Assembly (NCBI GenBank): GCA_019925105.1
Contig: JAHGAU010000022.1
Location: 558,001 to 622,000, forward strand
Direction of reading: 5' to 3'
Length of the DNA stretch: 64,000 nt
Source: Niebla homalea
Taxonomy: Eukaryota; Ascomycota; Lecanoromycetes; Lecanorales; Ramalinaceae
The number at the start of each line of letters is the position of its first letter. Position 1 is the first letter of the stretch. The notes beneath the pieces are model-generated. The model worked only from the letters and a program-made list of their open reading frames with translations. It made no database searches and was not told the DNA's origin. Shown here piece after piece: positions 48,001-60,314 of the stretch. The position numbers and the translations under genes are program-made.

Positions 48001-48524
48001 GCAAATTTGTGAACCAGCATATAAGCACTCCGAGTGCAAGCGAGTAGGTTAAGCAGATTGAGCTTATGTCCCCCCTCGCTTGGCCTCTAAGCGCTCGCGA
48101 GTATCCGGTTTACTCGTGAGTTTCTTGGATACTCGTAAGTTTTATTTTTTTTTGAACTTAACGTTTTTTTTAATTAAATTACCCCCTTTAACTCCCCCCC
48201 CTTAAGGATAAATTACTAGCTACTAGGGTAACTTTTAACTAAAAAACCTGAATCTATAATTAATTTTTAAAAACGTTGAATATTACGGCTTATAGGGGGG
48301 GTTACGGCTATACCTGTTGTTAAGAAAACTTAAAAACAATTAATAAAAAATAAAAACCGTTATTTTACCGTTTTTATTTTTAACTTTTTTTTACCCGCTT
48401 AGAACCGCTCGGAACGCTCGTCCGTTTTCCGGGATATTCGTGAATAACTCACGATCGGTCTGAGTGAATAAATTCCTTTTTTTATTTTTTTTAGCTATTC
48501 GATCTGAGCAGGTCGCAGATTTGC
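48001..48524 (+). mobile_element. H-family copy H1, intact, in G3
   Basis: 524 bp with inverted ends GCAAATTTGTGAACCAGC and (reverse) GCAAATCTGCGACCTGC. It separates the G3 RNase H from its integrase side. Interior motifs include GGTAACTTTTAACTAAAAAACC and a G-run (48296). The left part (48001-48130) and right part (48410-48524) keep normal composition, the middle less so. Flanks ACAT/CATGT could be a 3-bp TSD CAT, not certain. Confidence 0.7.
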
Positions 48525-48569
48525 TCATGTATTAATTAAAGTAAATATTAAGTTTACTATCTTTATTAA

Positions 48570-48815
48570 AGCTTTTATTTTTTCATTTTTCTTTATAATA
48601 ATATAAATAATCTTAAAATTATAACGGGCAAATAAATTTACTTATTAAATTAATTTTCTTATTAATTTCTTTGTTTCTATAAAATATTTAAGATTTTTAT
48701 AATCTATAAAGATCTTAATAAAAGTATTTATACTCTTAAAGTCCGCCTTTCAAGTTTTAAGCCCGTTAATAATAGTTAAAAGCTTTTTATTATAGATTTC
48801 GTAATTATATTATAT
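48570..48815 (-). pseudogene. G3 RNase H fragment
   Basis: On the minus strand the frame reads YNYEIYNKKLLTIINGLK, then KIFIDYKNLKYFIETKKL and ARYNFKIIY. These are the conserved RNase H blocks of Ty3/gypsy pol (YDKELLAIVxALxxW; FxVxTDHKNLEYF; RFNFxIxYRPG). Stops interrupt it. It establishes both class and strand of G3. Confidence 0.88.
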
Positions 48816-49208
48816 TAATATAAAATTTTCATTATAAAACATAACGGGGTAAAATACGTTATTATTAATGTATTAAAAAACTATTCTTATATTAATAAAA
48901 TTTAAGGAATCAGTTTTAAGGTTAAGTTCTTTTTTCCAATTAAAATTCTTTAATATTAATATTAATATAATTATTATTTTTAATTTTTCGGAAATTATTT
49001 AATAAGCTTTATTTTATTTAAATTTAAAATCTTTTTTAGTTAACTAATATAATAACTTTATAATATATAAGAAATTTTTGATAAACCGTTTATAAAAGTT
49101 ATAGAATCCAATAAAGGATTATATTTACTTTAATATTGTAGGTTAAATTCAATTTTATACGGTTTAAACCTTATATAAGTCCATTTTAATCCCCTTAATA
49201 GAAAATAA

Positions 49209-49340
49209 ACGCCGGTTTTTGCCTTAACGTTATAAGTATCAGGTTTTTACGGTTACTAATATGGCTAAAAGGCCGCGTATTAAGGAACGCCGGAATTAGC
49301 TTAGCTAGATCCGTAGTATAAATCAATCAATCAATCAATC
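49209..49340 (+). mobile_element. 5'-truncated B/C-type LINE fragment in G3
   Basis: The last ~130 bp of the LINE: ACGCCGGTTTTTGCC, then GGTTTTTACGGTTACTAATA, CGCCGGAATTAGCTTAGC and an ATCA tail of five to six units. A 7-bp AAAATAA occurs on both sides (49202-49208, 49341-49347) as a possible TSD. Only lightly RIP-mutated. Confidence 0.8.
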
Positions 49341-50688
49341 AAAATAATTATTAATTAAGTTGATTAATATTAATATTTATAACTTTTTTTCCTTAATTAC
49401 GTTAATAATAAAAATAATTAATTTTTTAAACCAGTATTTATTTCCTGGATCTTATCAACTTTTACTTCATCCTTATTTAAATAAATCGTTAAGATATATT
49501 TAAATTACTTATAATAATAATAAAATCCGAGATAATATTTATTTTTAAAACCTTTTACTTTATTATTATCTTTATCAAAAGAACCGGCCGTATATATAGT
49601 TTTTTTCCCTTTATAATTTTAATAATATCTTTTTTAAACCTTATCTTATTTTCTTTCTTTTTTTTAATATTTATAATTTAGTTATTATTTAATTATTAAA
49701 GTTAATTATATATAGTCTTTATTATACTTAAGTAATAAATTTAAGGGTTTATTCGAGTATATTTTTAAGTTATAATATTATTTAATTATATAAATCGTTT
49801 TATATTTAATTATTACGGTGTTTAAGAATATTAATAAATCGGAATATGTTACATTTAAAGCTTTTTAACTTATTAATATTACCTTAATAAAGCGTATAAT
49901 ACTTATAACGTACCTTATTTTATCGTTTAATTTTTTTTTTATAAATATTACTTAAATAATTAAAGACATCTTTTAATTAAAAATATAAATTATTTAATAT
50001 CTTCTTTTATCGTAAATAAATATATTTTAATACTTTTCTTCCCGTATTATTATATATCAATATTACTTTAATATCAATTATAAAATAAAGATTATAATTA
50101 ACTTTAAAACGGTCTTAAATAATTATTTAATAATTTTTATATAAAATATTATCACTTATTTTATTTATAAAAATAAAGGGATCCTTTATTTTTAATATAA
50201 GTTTCTTACGTTTATCTTCTTTACCGGGCGTACCGGTTTATACTTATTCCCGTAAACGTATATTATCCGTATATACTAATTTAATTACTTTAAAGATATT
50301 CTTAAATTAATTATTAATATTAATAATTGAAATATTAAGGTTTATATTTTTAATATAAAATTATTAAATTTCAATTTAAATAGTATTTTTGAAGTTATTA
50401 ATATAAGTAACTTCCTTAATAAGCTTAATGTTTTTATTACGTTTAACTTAAAGTTATTTAAGTATTTTCAAGATTTTCTTAAGGTTATTTTATATTTATT
50501 AAAGTAAATAATATTTATTTACGATGTTTTAAATAATTATTATATTCTTTTTATCTTATGACCAGATGTTATCTACGAAGCGAGGCATCCGGGCAGCCGC
50601 TAGGTTTATAATATCTACCGGACTACTATTATAGTTTAGCCTCGCTACAGAGATAAACGAGGTTACCGAAGATTTTACGGAGAAAGCC

Positions 50689-50778
50689 ACCCTCATCACC
50701 CTCATCACCCTCATCACCCTCATCACCCTCATCACCCTCATCACTCTCATCACCCTCATCACCCTCATTACCCTTATT
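50689..50778 (+). repeat. 9-bp minisatellite CACCCTCAT
   Basis: About ten head-to-tail ACCCTCATC units, then degenerate CCCTTACC-type units to about 50850. Long open frames across it on the minus strand (GDE and MRV repeats) are artefacts of the 9-bp period. Confidence 0.92.
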
Positions 50779-50859
50779 AACCTCACCCTTACTCTCACCC
50801 TTACCTGTACCCTTACCACCACCCTTACCTCCACCCTTATTACCCCGCGTCTTGGCGGG

Positions 50860-50990
50860 ATCTTGGCATATCCCGATCCCATCCCGCCGGGATAGGGATG
50901 GGATAGGATGGGATTCAGCTTCATCCCGTCCCACGCGGGATGGGATAAGTGAATTAAAAAACCGTCCCATCCCGTCCCGCTTCCCGGAGT
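50860..50990. repeat. GGGATGGGA-type GC-rich repeat block
   Basis: Imperfect repeats of GGGAT(G/A)GGA and their complement, ending CGCTTCCCGGAGTAA. The same ending, inverted, opens the block at 63551. It contains several runs of three or more G or C and could fold into hairpins. Confidence 0.75.
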
Positions 50991-51566
50991 AAGGAACGCC
51001 GGAATTAGCTTAACTAGATCCGTAATATAAATCAATCAATCAATCAATATTCTTTTTATATATAAAGTTATTAAATAATATAACTATAGGACGTAAATTT
51101 AACTTATATAAAAAAGAATTCGTTAAAATTAAAATTTATTATATTTATATTATTATTATTAACTTTAAATTTTAAGGAATCGAAAATCTTATAAAAATAA
51201 GTTTCTCTTAAAAATTAAATTAAGTAAAAAAATAAGCTATTTTATATAAAATAATAAAAGTATATGAAATATAAAATATATTCTTAATATTTAAAATAAT
51301 AAAGACTTAAGGTTTTATCTCTATTTATATTCCGGTTCCGGTTTTATATTTTTAAATTTTTTTAAAAAGGATTTAAGTTACCTTTTCTTTATAACGTTTT
51401 ATATACGATTAATTACTATTAATTAAAAAAACTTATCGTCTTTTAATTTTTATCTTAATATATATCATAGGACTTATTAATTCTGGTAAAAATCAGGGCT
51501 CTTAGGGTCTATTTAAAAAAAGTTACGTTTATATATAATTATAGGAAAAGTTAGTAATTATTTTTA

Positions 51567-51816
51567 TAATAAGGGTTATACTTAAAATAAGATTATAAGG
51601 GTATATGTTAATCGAAAGAATATCTATAAAGAGTTAAAGTATAACTATTAATTAAAAAGCCTTTTATTAATAAGGGTTAAGTTACTCTACCACTTATAAC
51701 TAGTAACCGGGATAGGCGACCCGAGTAACTCGCGTATATATTATTACCGCAATACTTATGGTCCATCTACCAGCTGCACCACCCAGTAGCCCTTATGAGC
51801 CAGCATGCTTATAACA
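51567..51816 (-). repeat. G3 5' LTR
   Basis: 250 bp, plus-strand TAATAAGGG (TGATAAGGG in the other copy) to GCTTATAACA. The right half (51690-51816) keeps TG/CA dinucleotides while the left half is RIP-altered. Confidence 0.85.
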
Positions 51817-52367
51817 CAGGAAACTTACGAGCGCTCTAAGCGGTCCCGAATAAGTAGAAAAAGTTAAAAATAAAAACGTTTAAAAAGGTAAAATAACGGT
51901 TTTTATTCTTTATAATTTTTTTAATTAACCTTTCTTAGCAACGGGTATACCCGTAACCCCTTTTATTAGCCGTATTATTTAATTTTTTCAAAGATAGATT
52001 ATAGATTCGGTGAATTTAACTAAAAGTTACCCTTAAAGTTAATAATTTATCCTTAAAAAGGGGTAGTTAAAAAGGGTAATTTAATTAAAGAAACTTTAAG
52101 TTAAGAATTCACGACTAAGTGGTAAACTCATAAGTAAATAGTGAAACTTATAAGTAAGCCGGATACTCGCGAGCGCTTAAAAACTAAGCGAAAACGGATA
52201 TACGATTTTTATACTCGTTCTGCTCGCTTACACTTGGAGTGCTTATATGCTGGTTCATAAATTTGTGGATATAATACTTATGGTCTTCAGCTAAAATATG
52301 GTTATTTTCAATATCAATAAAAATATCAATATCAATAAAAATAACAATAATGATAATAATAATAATG

Positions 52368-52670
<303 letters not shown>

Positions 52671-52943
52671 GTAATCAAATATTAAGTATAAGTTTAAATA
52701 TATGTAGTTTTTTCTTATTTTTCAAAATCTTTATCAAATGTATAATAAATTGAAGTAATAATAATAAGAATATTTAATTCTTAAGTATAACCTTGATTAC
52801 ATAAAAAAGTTATTTGTTTCTTAAGATTTCTTAAAAATAATTATTCTAATAAAAACAATAGGAATCTATAAGAATTCAATATATTTTCCAATATACATAT
52901 TATTTACTTATTTAAAATTCAAGATTTTGAAAATACTTATAAC
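52671..52943. other. AT-rich spacer before G1
   Basis: About 270 bp, with no element recognised. It ends with the G1 target copy ATAAC (52939-52943). It keeps more TG/CA than the RIPed elements, suggesting plain AT-rich DNA. Confidence 0.4.
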
Positions 52944-53158
52944 TGTTAGAGTGCAAGCCCCTTTAAGGTGGTTGAGAGGCAAAGGGTGTATTGCGTATAA
53001 CTAAAGACATTAAAGTACAGAAGTGTAGGAGTGAAGGGGCCGAAGGCCCTAATATACCCAGTCGGTGACACTCCCTATGCCGGAGTAACCCCGGGCCAAG
53101 CCCGGGGTAGGCCCGGTAGGGCCTGCACCTGGGCTACTATCACCCCTGAACCCTAACA
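52944..53158 (-). repeat. G1 3' LTR, not RIP-mutated
   Basis: 215 bp, plus-strand TGTTAGAGTGCAAGCCCC to CCCTAACA. It has a 38-bp segment (around CCAAGCCCGGGGTAGGCCC) missing in the other LTR. Composition is normal throughout, and the normal-composition zone continues to about 53480 inside the element. Confidence 0.92.
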
Positions 53159-55429
53159 TTACCCCCCCCCCTAAAAAAGGCTCGCCCTCGAGCCTATAAA
53201 TACGCTAAAAAGGAAAAAAATTTTGAACTCAGAATCACCCTTCTTACCCGTCACTATTTAGCCGGGTAGCTAAAGTGAGGTCCAATTACCACCCAGCTTA
53301 CCCGTTACTGGTTTAGCCGGGTAATCGATGTGAGAATTATAGGGGTAGTATCGTAACGGTAACCGGGTAAGTAATATGAACATGCGGGGGTAGGATGGTG
53401 GCAATAACCCCCCTAATGGGCCCTAAAACGCGATTTCGTCCGGGGGGTTCCCGGGCTGGTGTCGTTTTTTGCGATTTACCCCCCTTTTAAAATATTTTTT
53501 CAACCTTCTTACCTTATATATAAAATTTATATTAATAAAGGGGTATATAATCCATATAAATAAGTAATATTAATGGTAATTGCTTTAATAACTTTAAGGA
53601 GCTATAAGGCCATTTTAAGGGATTTTTACGCCCAGTAAAAACGCAATATATAGCCTATAATATTAAGTTTTAAGCCCGGAGTAATCGTTATTTAATTTAA
53701 ATATTCCGGATAACCTTTAAAGGCTACTTAAAGTATCGCGATATTAATTAAATCTCCGGGTTATAATCCGGGCTTATCCGGGTATTTCTTATAAAAAACT
53801 TTAATTAATCTTTAAGTATAAAGGAATTCTTTTATATTAACGTAATATTAAGTATTATCCGGGGTAAGTTTACTTATTTAATTTTATACTATAACCTTTA
53901 TCTTCGGTCAATACGTTGGGAATTAATAATTTCTTTAAGTTCTTACTCCTTAATACCTTCCTCGTTTATAATAACGGGTTTAAAAGGTAGATTAATCTAT
54001 TAATAATAAAGGTAGTTTCTCTTTAACCGGGATACGGGTTAAATTATTTATATAGAAAATAAAGTAAGCTTAAAAATATTTAAAACGTTTAATTTATAGG
54101 AGGAATAATATTATTTAAGGATAATATAAAAATTTAAACGTTTATAATTAAGTTTTTTATTAAGTTAATTAATTTTTAAATATTTAACGTTTACGTAAAC
54201 CTTATTATTAATCTTAAACTTTACGTTTTTATATTAATAATTAACTTATTTAAATATTTTATTATAAGTTTTATTAAGATTAAAACGGGCTATATTAAGA
54301 ATTTCTTATATAATTTTAATAATATCGATAGCTTCTTCAACCTAAAGTTATTTACGGATAATAACGTAATTAATATTATTAAAATTAAATAATATCCTTA
54401 AGTAAAAGCCTTTATTAAAATAAAAAAATATTATTTTAATTGATTAATTTAGGTTATTATTATCCGTAAATTCCATTATAAATAGTTATTATATTTAATT
54501 ATCTTATAAATAATTTACGTAAATCCGGAGTTTTTATTTTATTTTTTAGTTTATTTTTTAGTTTAATTATTACTTTTAATATAATAAAGAATTAAAATTT
54601 AAAGGTCGATTTTAAGTTAATATAATTAAAAGCGTTATATTTTATTAATAAATTATAAATTATAATTTAAAATAATATTATCCGGAAGGCCGTAATATTT
54701 AAATACTTCTTTAATAAAAAGTTAAATTATCTCTTTAATAAAGGTTCCTTCCTCTTTAATATAATAGGGGATATAATATCGGCCTTTAAATAATATATAA
54801 ATTACGGTAAGGATAGCGTTTATACCCTTATACTTAAATAGTCCGGTAATAAAGTTAACTGAGAAATTAATTTATTTTTATTCCGGGATTTCTGGTTAAT
54901 AAAGTAATCTTACGGGCTTTTATCGTAAGGCTTTAAACCGAAAATAAATATCGTAATTTAAAATATAATGGTCGATATTATTTTATAAAGTAAATTAAAA
55001 GAAGTACCGGAAAATAAGTTCAATTATATAATCCCGGTCGGGATAATTATTATTTAATTTATTATAAATATATTTTAAAATATCCGTAATAAATAACGTT
55101 AATACTTATAATTTATTTTTATTAATAAGGATATCGGACTGAAATTTAATATAAATTAAAAATACGCCTTTGAAATTAAATAATTCATTTTTTATAATTA
55201 CTTTTTTAAACTCCGTTAAGCCTTTATCGGTACAATTAACTTCACGGACTTACTTATAAAACCCGAGTTCCTTAGGTATTAAATAGGCTAATACCAATAC
55301 CTTTTCCCCCTTATTGAGGGCTAAGACTTTAAAACGTTTAAGGGGTAGGACGATTTAAAATTGATTTTTAACCCTATTATCGTCATCACCTTATAATTAA
55401 TAGCCGGGTATTTGAGTAAAAGTATCGGT

Positions 55430-55700
55430 TTTATTATTTTATTTATCCGGGCGGTAAATTACCTTAAAATTAAACTCAGAAAGAATATTTAAATATTTAA
55501 CTTAACGTTTAATAAGCTTCTGACTCTTAATAAAGTATTTTAAGGCTTAATTATCGTTGAAAATTCGGAAGGGCTTTTTTATTATTTTTAATTTAAGCCG
55601 TTAATTCTTTAAATACCGGATAATAACGAAGAGTTCCTTATTATAAATATTATAATTATACTTAACCGGTAATATACTCTTAAAGTAATAAATTACCAGG
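55430..55700 (-). pseudogene. G1 RNase H fragment
   Basis: Minus-strand frame reads YNYNIYNKELFVIIRYLK, then PFRIFNDN.ALKYFIKSQKL and LNILSEFNFKVIYRPDK, the Ty3/gypsy RNase H core. Interrupted by RIP stops (W to stop, CAx to TAx). Confidence 0.9.
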
Positions 55701-56619
55701 TATAATTCCCTAGCCTTATTATATTAAGAGAGGATACCGACAGAAACGTAATCCGAAAAGTCCGTTTTAAGGATTATTTCTTTATTAAAGTTATAATAAA
55801 TTAATACGGAGGTTATAATAAGAGCTTCTTTGAATATAATATAGGCCTTTTAATATTCCGGGGATTATAATAAAAGGGTTTCCTTTTTAATAAGCTTTAA
55901 GAAAGGCTTTATTATTTTAAAGAATTAAGGGATAAATCTTTAATAAAAGTTATAAAAACCAATAAATCCTTAAAGGGCTTTAAAATTAATAAAGACCGGT
56001 TAATCCTTAATCTTACTTACTTTATTAAGGTTTATTTCCAGCCCGTTAATAATAAGAATAAAACCTAAAAACTTAATTTATTATACTTTAAATTTATACT
56101 TTTAGATATTTACTTATAAGTCGGCGTTACGTAAACGCTCCAAAATTAAACGTATATAACGGGTATATTCTTTTTTAATAATATTATAAATAATAATATT
56201 ATTTAAGTAAGTTTAAATTAAAATATTTAAATAATTAAATAAAACTTTATTTATATATTATTAATATAAAACGGGGTTATTAATTAAACCGAAAAATATA
56301 ACTTTATATTTAAAAACGTTTAATAAAGTAATAAATATTATAAAGTTTTTATTCTCCGGGTATATATAAAGCTTATTAAAAGCCACGATAATATTTAAGC
56401 GGGTAATCTATTTATAACCGGTAATTCAAGATAATATTTTTCGATTAAAAGAATAAAATATCGGTTCCTCTTAATAATAACGTTAATACTACGGTAATCC
56501 ACGTATAATCATAAGTTACCGTTAAATTTAAAGGCAAAAAGGATAAGGGATTTATAGGGGGCTTTATTAAGCTTAATAAATCCTTTTTTTAAGTTCTTAA
56601 TAATATATTCCTTCAATTT

Positions 56620-56877
56620 TTAAAACTTATAACTTAAAAGTAAATAAATATAATTCCGGGGTAGAATTTTTTCCGAGGTTAAATTAATTTTATAATTATA
56701 GTCCCGGTACGGGGGTAATTTATCTGCCGTTATACGATTAAAAATATCCTTAAAATTATAATATTCAGCCGGAAGATTAATTATAATTTTATTTATAAAA
56801 ACCGTTTCCTCCGTAAAATTATCCTTATAAATTATTATAATTAAGATATTAATTAAGGTATTATTAAGGAAATCCAA
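56620..56877 (-). pseudogene. G1 reverse transcriptase N-terminal fragment
   Basis: An 85-codon frame containing LPAEYYNFKDIFNR, ITADKLPPYRDYNYKINL and a PRNYIYLLLSYKF end. This corresponds to the conserved linker into the RT palm of Ty3/gypsy elements (ADKLPPHRxYDHKIxL). The frame happens to have escaped stops; it is not functional alone. The same segment is in G2 at 31384-31500. Confidence 0.92.
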
Positions 56878-59800
56878 ATAATTATTAAGGTCCGTTACGG
56901 AAGTATAAAAGGTTTTAATCCTTTTTTCCTTCTAAATTATTATAAAGGTATAGAAAACCGTTACGTTAATAACTTTAACCGAAAAAACCCTTTTTTTTTC
57001 TTTAATAAGTTTAAGGGAAAGAAGATCACTTTATATTTTCTTCTTCTTTTCCTAAGGCTTAAAAGGTAATTTCAGTTCCTTTTATAAGGCCTTAAATAAT
57101 GCTAATTTCTTATTTTTAAGGAATATATTTAAAGCTTAATAAATTAAGGCTATAATTTATAGGAATTCCGGGATAAACTTTACGTTTTAATAATTAACCT
57201 TTTAATAATTATATTAATTTAATATAAAGAATATCTCGTTAATTACGGGGTAAATAAATATATAATACCATTTTATTTAAATTTTTTAAGGATCGTATTA
57301 TATATCTTAAGCCGGATAATAAATATAAAAAATTGGGTTTTTAAGTAATTTTTTATAATTATCCGGGGATAAATTACGTAAATAATAAACCGTATATATT
57401 TACCCTTATAATTTTAAATAAACTTAAATCGGAAAAGGGCTAAAAAGAAATTTAAAGTATTACGTAAACTTATAGGATAATTCATTTATTAATAAAATAA
57501 TAACCGGTAACGTTTAAATTAATTAAAAAAATAAAGGAAAATATTAATTTCCGTAACTTATAAACTTATTAATAATCTAGGGTTTATTATCTTAAACGTT
57601 AAAAAGGTTTTTAATATTATTAATATAACCGATTACTAAAATCTGAAAATAATACGCGTTTTTATCCTTTATAATAACTTTTATAAAGCTTAATTTTTTA
57701 TTAACGGCCCGTCCGAGTTATTAAATAAAGTATTGTTAGGGGTATAAAAGATCCGGCCGCCTTTATTACGGGTAGGTTTTTTATTTAAGTCGAGGGTTAT
57801 TTAATAAATTTAAACGGAACACTTCCGAGTATTATTTTAACTACATTAACGGTTAAAACAATTAACTTAAAAATAATTCCCTTAATAAGTAAAGCATTTA
57901 ATATTTAAAGGAAAAATTAACTTTATAACGGTAAAAATAAGTTAACGGAAGCCGGACCCTTTGAAACCTTTTATTCCGGCGGAAAGTTTAAAGGAAATAA
58001 TACGGGTTCTCGTAATCTCCTTTATTTCCTTAATAAAAGTCTTATTCGGTTCGAGGGTTTTTTATTAATGGTAATATTTTAAACGTTAGAAACGGTTTAT
58101 TTTTTCGAGGTATATCCGGGTCTTATTTAGGTTATTTAAGTTATAATTTCCTTAAAGGAGATTATTATAAAACCGGTTAAGGAGTCGGGTAATTAATTCG
58201 TAAATTACAATTTTCAGGTTTTTCTCAAGATTTACGTACTTAAAAACCTTAGCCAAGCGGGTAAAATTAAGGTAAAACGTTATGAATTTATCCTTATTTA
58301 ATATTCTTAAGGCTTAAAAGTTATTAATTTAATCCTTTTTTTTAATTAATATTTTTAAAAATTCAATTTAAGAAAATCTAGAATTCCTTAAGGGTTCAGA
58401 AGTTTAATAAAACTTTTTTATTATATTTTATTTTTAATTACTTAAAAATTTAAAACTTAATAATACCAAGATATAGTCGACTTAAGCCTATATAATCGGG
58501 TATTAATTTTTATTTATCCGGAGCTTAATAATTATACGGCGTTTAAAGAAACGATATTAATTACGGTCCTCCCTTATAAAAAGTTCCGGGTCTTTAATTT
58601 TAATAAACTTAAGCTTCTTATAAAGAATTAAGGATATTAAAGATCGGTATATTAAGAAGGTTAAATTATTTTATTAAAGATTTTTAAGTTCAATAATAAG
58701 GTTTACGTTCCGGTTTTTTAATTTACGGTTATAAGTCTTTAATACCTAAAAACGGTTTATATTTCTTAAGGGTAAAAAGCTTAAGAAGCTATATTATTAT
58801 AAGTAAGTAATTTAATTAATTTTTAATTATATGTTCCTCTTAATATTATTTAATTCTATTTAAAGAACTTATATTTTATTATTTATATCTTTATAATATT
58901 ATATATTAACGTCCCGTTCTTAGCGTAAAAGGTTTAATTACTTTAAGAATTCCTTAGATCTCTTTAATATTAAAGTTTAAAAGGTAAAATAAACGGGGGT
59001 TTTTATAAAATAAAGAGTACGTTCGATTAATTCCTTTAAGGCGGTACCCTTTAATTTATAGCGATACCGGTAAGTAATATATTTCTTATATCCCCGTAGT
59101 TATTATCTAAAACCGGATTCCTAGTAACTAAATAATCGGTTAGGTCCTTATCTTTTTTATTTAGTCGGGAAGAAGCCTTATTTTCGATGGATTATATTGA
59201 TTAATTAAGGTCCTTTTAAGAACCGCTTTATAAGTTATATTTAAACGTAAAGGTTTTCAATAGAAAAAGTTATTAAAGTTTATGATTTATAATTTTAATA
59301 AGTAAATTATAAGTAATAAGCAAGTTAAAATATAAAAAGGATAAAGGTAAGTAAAAGAAAAGGTAGGGAAGAAGGAAAAAGATAAATCTGTTAACCCTTC
59401 CGTTAAACGGTATCCGTATTATAAGGATAATATCGTAAAGTAAAATAATGAAATTTATATTATAATAAGGTTAATATTACTCCCCTATATTGTAGAGTAT
59501 TCTTTAAAGTATTTTTCTTTAAGTATTAAGTATTTTATATTATAAATATAAAATTAAATATTTTATTTAAAGGTTCTAAGGAATAAAAAGGTATATAATA
59601 AATAAGGATTCTATAGGCTCCTATAGGCTTATTCTTAATTAAATTTATAATAATTCTTTTAAGGTTTACTTTATTTATAACCTTTAAATCGCTTTATTAA
59701 GGCTTAACCCTTTAAATTAATTCTTCATATAGTTTAGTAAAATCAATATCTACTTATTTAAAGTTATCGTAACCTCCCGTCTTAATTATTAACGTTTTTT

Positions 59801-59972
59801 TATAACCCGTCCGGATACTAATCGCCGTACGTTTTAACCGTAATTACCGCCCGTTTAATACCGTTATTAACTATCGGCTTACCGTCCGTTATTAATAAGT
59901 ATTATTAAATAAGAGTTTTTATTTTATTTTATTATTCCTTACGAAGGTATAAATAGGTTAATTTTAATGTAA

Positions 59973-60149
59973 TATTAAAGTATAAGCTCCTTTAAAGTGG
60001 TTAAGAAGTAAAGGGTATATTACGTATAATTAGAGATATTAAAGTACAGAAGTATAAAAGTAAAGGGGCTGAAGGCCCTAATATACCCAGTCGGTGACAC
60101 TCCCTATGCCGGAGTAACCCTGGGCTACTATCACCCCTGAACCCTGACA
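59973..60149 (-). repeat. G1 5' LTR, half RIP-mutated
   Basis: 177 bp. The left half (59973 to about 60060) shows TGTTAGAG changed to TATTAAAG and similar G-to-A and C-to-T changes. The right half (GGGGCTGAAGGCCC to CCCTGACA) is unchanged. It lacks the 38-bp segment of the other LTR. Confidence 0.92.
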
Positions 60150-60154
60150 ATAAC

Positions 60155-60314
60155 AATTTTAAATAATAGTTATTAGAATATACAATAAATAAATACATAT
60201 TAATTATATAAAGTTTTCATAATTTTCTTAAGCTTTCTAAACTAGCTATAGTAGGGGAAAGTTACCCTTAAAGTCCACTTTACTTTATAAAGAATTTACT
60301 TAATAATAATATTC
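60155..60314. other. Spacer between G1 and T2
   Basis: 160 bp, AT-rich, no element or gene recognised. Confidence 0.4.

Larger units (their letters stand above)
50555..51046 (+). mobile_element. Chimeric short LINE with internal GC-rich minisatellite
   Basis: 492 bp with perfect 13-bp TSD ATATTCTTTTTAT (50542-50554 and 51047-51059). The 5' 134 bp are un-RIPed LINE ORF2 sequence, reading RGIRAAARFIISTGLLL and EINEVTEDFTEKA, matching LINE B 23860-23970. The next ~300 bp are foreign: a 9-bp CACCCTCAT array, degenerate CCCTTACC repeats and GGGATGGGA-type G-rich repeats. The last ~55 bp are the LINE 3' block and ATCA tail. The fused structure moved or formed as one unit because the TSD encloses all of it. 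Confidence 0.82.
45971..51816 (-). mobile_element. Gypsy G3 with nested inserts
   Basis: Minus-strand Ty3/gypsy element in H2 with perfect 5-bp TSD CAGGA (45966-45970 and 51817-51821). LTRs are 45971-46221 and 51567-51816. Just inside the left LTR, on the minus strand, lies a polypurine tract (AAGAAAAGGGAAGGG, about 46222-46238), as expected before a 3' LTR. RNase H is readable at 48570-48815. It was later hit by H1 (48001-48524), a LINE fragment (49209-49340) and a chimeric LINE (50555-51046). Net length is about 4.7 kb, so internal deletions are likely. RIP-degraded. Confidence 0.85.
45881..52267 (-). mobile_element. H-family copy H2 (segments 45881-45970 and 51822-52267)
   Basis: Inverted H element split by gypsy G3. 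The left piece (GTAAATCTGCGACCTGCTCG to GTATCCAGGA) and right piece (AACTTACGAGCG to TTCATAAATTTGTG) join into about 536 bp that is collinear with the reverse complement of H1. The termini are inverted repeats of the form GCAAATYTGYG..., giving a DNA-transposon look. There is no coding capacity, and no TSD could be fixed. Confidence 0.75.
52944..60149 (-). mobile_element. Gypsy G1, near-complete LTR retrotransposon
   Basis: 7206 bp on the minus strand with 5-bp TSD ATAAC (52939-52943 and 60150-60154). LTRs are 52944-53158 (3') and 59973-60149 (5'). On the minus strand, RT entry is readable at 56620-56877 and RNase H at about 55430-55700; gag and integrase are expected at about 59.7-57.5 kb and 55.3-53.6 kb but are unreadable. 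It is the intact reference that allows G2 to be pieced together. Internal DNA is saturated with RIP changes. Confidence 0.93.

Noticed and set aside
50556..51035. Minus-strand frames with MRV and GDE repeats
   Set aside because: They come from the 9-bp minisatellite and LINE sequence inside one retrotransposed chimera.
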